Source of the DNA: Zygaena filipendulae
Taxonomy: Eukaryota > Arthropoda > Insecta > Lepidoptera > Zygaenidae
DNA length: 64,000 nt
Direction: 5' to 3'
Assembly (NCBI GenBank): GCA_907165275.2
Contig: OU015671.1
Coordinates: 10,323,001 to 10,387,000, forward strand
Shown here: in pieces, positions 60,469 through 64,000 of the stretch
Numbering within the stretch: position 1 is the first letter of the stretch
How the letters are laid out: each line of letters opens with the position of its first letter
Position numbers and translations under genes: made by a program
Notes under the pieces: generated by a model
The model's database searches: none
Seen by the model: the letters and a program-made list of their open reading frames with translations, nothing else
Told to the model about the DNA's origin: nothing

Positions 60469-60614
60469 TGTTACGTATTTAGAAGGGCACGGGTGAGTCA
60501 AACGCCGGTCAACTATGTACTCCTTTAATACAGAAAAGTGAGGCGGGGACGCAGCCCGCACTCCTATGCTTATAACTTAACTATACGTAAGAAAGTAGGT
60601 ATAGGTACCTAACA
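60469..60614 (-). repeat. 3' LTR of a Ty3/Gypsy element (146 bp)
   Basis: On the minus strand it runs TGTTAGGTACC ... ACGTAACA, with the TG/CA ends and inverted TGTTA/TAACA typical of LTRs. It is preceded by a purine-rich tract GGTGGAGGGAT, the expected plus-strand primer site, 36 bp after the integrase ORF stop. No second LTR is in the window. Confidence 0.75.
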
Positions 60615-60650
60615 ATCCCTCCACCATAAATATTTACTCTAACTTAATAA

Positions 60651-62092
60651 TTAAAAACGCAGCTTGTAATCTATCGGTCGGCGCTGGCGACGTGAGCGCC
60701 CAGCGGGGGGGGCATCTAAAGGTGGCGATAGACTCCTGGTCGGAGACGCGGGAGCGCCTCCAGCGGACGACTGTGGTTGCTCTGTTGTGGCCAGCGCTCG
60801 TTGTTGGTCGACGCCGTCAGACTCCACCCCCTCTCCACCAGAATTACCGACTCCGAGGTCGGATGTGGTCTCTCCTGTCACATCTGGGACCACATCGACA
60901 TCCCAGGGTGCTTCTACACAAATATCTGATTTGTACAATTTTATTTGGTTTTTGTGTCTACGTACGGTAGTGTTTAGTGTTGGAACAAATATTTCGTACA
61001 TGACTGTACCCAATTTCTTTTTAATCGTTCCTTTTATCCATTGGTACTGTTTATTATTAGAATATTTTTTCAATAAAACCTGTTGGCTGGGTACAAAGTC
61101 ATCTCTCTTCCGGCCTCCGTAGTATTTACTCTGTAAGGACTGCTTGTCTTCTATCAGGCGAGCGAGTTCCGACGAGGGAGGTGATGACGGTGCCGGTATC
61201 AGCAGGTCGAGCCTGCTTCTTAACTTACGGCCGTAAAGCAGCTGCGCTGGCGACTGCTCGGTAGTGCTATGTCTTGAGTTGCGGTAATCGAATAAAAATT
61301 TATTTATTTCACTATTTATATTCTTTTTATTCTTGCACGACAAAATAATAGCTTTAATACCTTTTTTGACTATTTTTACCGAACTCTCGGCTTGGCCGTT
61401 ACTAGCCGGGTGATATACCGGTGAAAGTAAGTGTCGTATATCATTCAATAAACAGAAATTTTTAAATTTATCAGATGTAAACGAAGTACCATTGTCGCTA
61501 ACTATTATTTTGGGGATGCCTACTCTGGACATTAATTCACATAATCGTTCGATAACCGCCTCGGAAGAAATGCTCGCATTCATGGGATAGCATTCAACCC
61601 ATTTGGTGTATGCATCTACAACTATTAAGTATGTTTTGTCATGATACGGTCCTAAGAAATCTATGTGAATCCTATGAAACGGCGCGGACGGAAGCGGCCA
61701 CGGCGCGAGCGGGACGCGAGCGGGCGCCGCTCGTAGCTGCGCGCACACCGCACACGCAGCCGCCGCACTCTCGAGCGCCGCGTCCACCCCCGGGAACCAT
61801 AGTCGCGCTCGGGCCTCTGATTTCATTTTAACGATACCGAAGTGCGAACTGTGCAACTCATCGATGACTTTCGCTTGCAGCGACTCCGGTATCACCATTT
61901 TGTGACCTCTCATTAAATAACCGTTCTCGACTGCCAGTTCGTTACGACATAAAAAATAGGGTTTAATTTTTTTATCTGAAACTTTGCGCGGCCATCCATC
62001 CTTTACGAATTGGCAAACCTTTTTTAGCACAGCGTCACACGTAGTCGCGTCGTATAACTCGATAGATGTCACAGGTAGTACCCCCTCTACGC
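60651..62092 (-). pseudogene. Ty3/Gypsy pol, integrase part (5'-truncated)
   Basis: The open frame (506 codons to 62171; element-derived up to about 62092) contains the integrase: zinc-binding HHCC (HSSHFG...CAVCAQL), the catalytic D,D,E (HIDFLGPY, VSDNGTSF, GQAESSVK), a GPY-like C-terminal part and a Pro/Ser-rich tail ending PIDYKLRF. Gag, protease, reverse transcriptase and RNase H are missing: the frame is cut at about 62092 by another repeat. Integrase would insert the cDNA into the host genome; this copy cannot act by itself. No internal stop. Confidence 0.85.
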
Positions 62093-62160
62093 AGGGGCGG
62101 ATCCAGGATTTGGTTGAGGGGGAGGCAATTTGGTTGCACCATGAAATTTTTTGAATTAAC
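62092..62160. mobile_element. Terminus of another transposon cutting the Gypsy element
   Basis: CAGGGGCGGATCCAGGATTT marks an abrupt switch from Gypsy sequence. This type of end is common among insect DNA transposons (hAT-like), but the partner end was not found, so the assignment is weak. Confidence 0.35.
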
Positions 62161-62344
62161 AGGATAGACAAAAAAGTCCATTAATAAAATTTAAGTGCTT
62201 CATATTGAGAGCATCTGAATTGAGCTTATGTATGTATTATATTATCTGTGTGTATGTTTCGCGATTTTTTAACCGACTTCCAAAAAGGAGGAGGTTACGC
62301 ATTCGGCTGTATGTTTTTTTTTTTTATATTACTCGAAGCTAGGG

Positions 62345-62935
62345 TTGGAACGATTTCGAAAATTCATTTTTTGTTTGAAAGCGTATACTCCCAATTAGGT
62401 CCTATTGCCACCAAGTGGGATCTGATGATGGGATCTTATGGTTTAAGAATCTTTATTATCCTCAAAAGATCTTGGGGAAATCGTGGGAACTCTTCAAAAA
62501 TAATAGGCACACCTATAGCGATTTGGGTATATTTTATAGTAAATCGTTCATTTGCTTTCGGAAAGCAAAATTTGAAGAAGTGGAACTGATCATGAAGACC
62601 ACAAGTGTTCATCGGAACTACTCAACAATAATACGTATTTCACGGGTTTCGATTGGACCGATTTAGAAAATTGATTTTGTTGTTTGAAAGGGTATACTCC
62701 CAAGTTGGTCCCATTGTCACCAAATCGAGAACCTGATGATGGAATCATGGAGAAATCAAGAGAACTCTTCTAAAATTACAGACACACCTATAGCGATTTT
62801 TGTATTTTTTATAGTAAATCGTTTATTTGCTTTTGGAAAGCAAAATTTGAAGAAGTGAAACTGATGATGAAGACCACAGATGGTCATCGGAACTACTCAA
62901 TAAAAGGTATTTCACGAGTTCCGATTCATTAACTT
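62345..62935. repeat. Tandem duplication, about 300-bp unit, two copies
   Basis: Blocks such as GTATACTCCCAA (62383, 62692), CACACCTATAGCGATTT, GGAAAGCAAAATTTGAAGAA and CATCGGAACTACTCAA occur in the same order about 300 bp apart. Preceded by 'aaccgacttccaaaaaggag', a frequent lepidopteran repeat terminus. Coding frames here are not convincing. Confidence 0.7.
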
Positions 62936-63173
62936 TAATATGGTTCCTAAATAATTTATGCTCGTCACAATGTATATGGTAAAGTGGAACTGATGATGAC
63001 GTACCAGGAGAACTCCTCAACAATCAACGTCCCTGTCGTCCCGTCGGTAAAAGCAGTAAAAGGCGATGAGCAATTGACATTAGGCTATTGTAACTTAGAT
63101 AAATTTACAAACGGACTCACTTGAAAGCAAGAAATAAACAAAATTTTAACAAAAAAATTAAAACCGACTTCCA

Positions 63174-63560
63174 ACAACACAAAACTAAAAAGCTAAAAAT
63201 AACAAAATATCGATTTTATCCAACAGACAAAAATACACGTAAGTTTATTTTTGGTAGTTATTACCAGTAGTTATTATACCAGTACCAGTAGTTATTATTG
63301 GTTTATTCTACCACTTGACTACTATTATTATTTGAAGTCGGTGACAAGCCAAATATGGCGTAGGTACATGGGCTAAGTCCAGTCCCGCCACGAGTTCGTT
63401 GTGAGCTGAACAACCCAAGTGGGTAGACGTAAGCGGGCTTGGCACCGAATTTAAATCAAAAAGTGGTAGCACAAACCAACAATAGTATTACATGTATTTT
63501 TGTCTGATGGATTAAGTCGGTATTTTGTTATTTTTAGCTTTTTAGTTTTATGTTTTTCAT
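63174..63560. mobile_element. MITE with about 75-bp inverted repeats
   Basis: The left arm contains AAAACTAAAAAGCTAAAAAT and the right arm its inverse, with similarity continuing to 'cagacaaaaatacacgtaa'. The loop is about 63250-63480. Non-coding. Confidence 0.65.
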
Positions 63561-64000
63561 ATTTAAAAAAAATGTGGTGTCGAAAACGATAGAGCTTAGG
63601 TAGGTATAGCGGTTTTTGAGTACGATTCTCTGTAAAATCAAAGTTTTTTTAGTATTATTTTTTTTTTCAACTTGTACTTTCATGCATAAAATAATCTACA
63701 TGGAAGCTACAACAGATAAAAGTAAAAAATGAAAAGTTTACGTTCCATCGAATCTGACCTGAATTAACAACTTTAAATTAAAATTTTGTAGGTTTGTATC
63801 TATAAAGTGATAGGAAAATAATGGGAAGTGTTAAGGTTAATAGCGATTTTTTTACTAAACTGAGAAAAAATACCATCAGAGGTGCACATGACGTGATGTG
63901 ATAAAAACGTGTTTCGTGATCAGAAGAACAAAGAACTACCTAACTACCTGACGTAGCTTCACGACCGACATAAAGCAATCTGAAACTTTCTTTGAAGTAA
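63561..64000. other. Window end, nothing recognised
   Basis: AT-rich sequence without identifiable gene or repeat ends. Confidence 0.4.

Noticed and set aside
62248..62666. 113- and 83-codon plus-strand frames
   Set aside because: They fall in a tandemly duplicated repeat downstream of a lepidopteran repeat terminus; the second copy does not preserve the frames.

Overview
The window is insect nuclear DNA, most probably from a moth or butterfly (inferred). It has multi-exon genes with short, very GC-rich exons in AT-rich introns. It is crowded with small transposons of lepidopteran type: Helitron-like elements ending in a GC hairpin plus CTAG, tRNA-derived SINEs, many MITEs, an endonuclease-type LINE and a Ty3/Gypsy remnant. 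No operon, bacterial feature, CRISPR array or complete tRNA/rRNA gene was seen. All exon boundaries were read by eye from splice sites, phase continuity and family similarity.

Four conserved genes form two divergent (head-to-head) pairs. Pair 1 is an OGFOD1/sudestada1-type prolyl 3-hydroxylase (minus, 17111 to 6171, 10 exons, 646 aa) and a TRMT13-type tRNA 2'-O-methyltransferase (plus, 18428 to 21925, 7 exons, 453 aa). Both products act on the translation machinery. Pair 2 is an ArfGAP2/3-type COPI coat regulator (minus, 32688 to 25730, 11 exons, 526 aa) and a TIF1/TRIM24/33 family chromatin reader, orthologue of Drosophila bonus (plus, 34980 to 51312, 18 exons, 1082 aa, RING, two B-boxes, coiled coil, PHD, bromodomain). 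The same MITE family sits in both divergent promoter regions.

The rest is mobile DNA. A nearly intact LINE lies in OGFOD1 intron 6 (8767 to about 12600). A 3.76 kb palindrome (53767 to 57524) consists of two inverted copies of one element with a Myb/SANT-like ORF. The 3' half of a Ty3/Gypsy element with its LTR lies at 60469 to 62092. More than 30 MITE, Helitron and SINE pieces fill introns and intergenic DNA.

The observations I rate highest are: (1) the bonus stop is TGA followed by C, and the frame stays open for 70 more codons with G/C at nearly every third position, a stop-readthrough candidate; (2) the loop-less palindrome, whose centre is offset by a 115 bp microhomology-flanked deletion in one arm; (3) 16 perfect TGACGTCA octamers where about one is expected, nearly all inside transposons; (4) UG-repeat tracts used as 3' splice-site tracts in several genes; (5) a 27-bp minisatellite that stays in frame with OGFOD1 exon 8.
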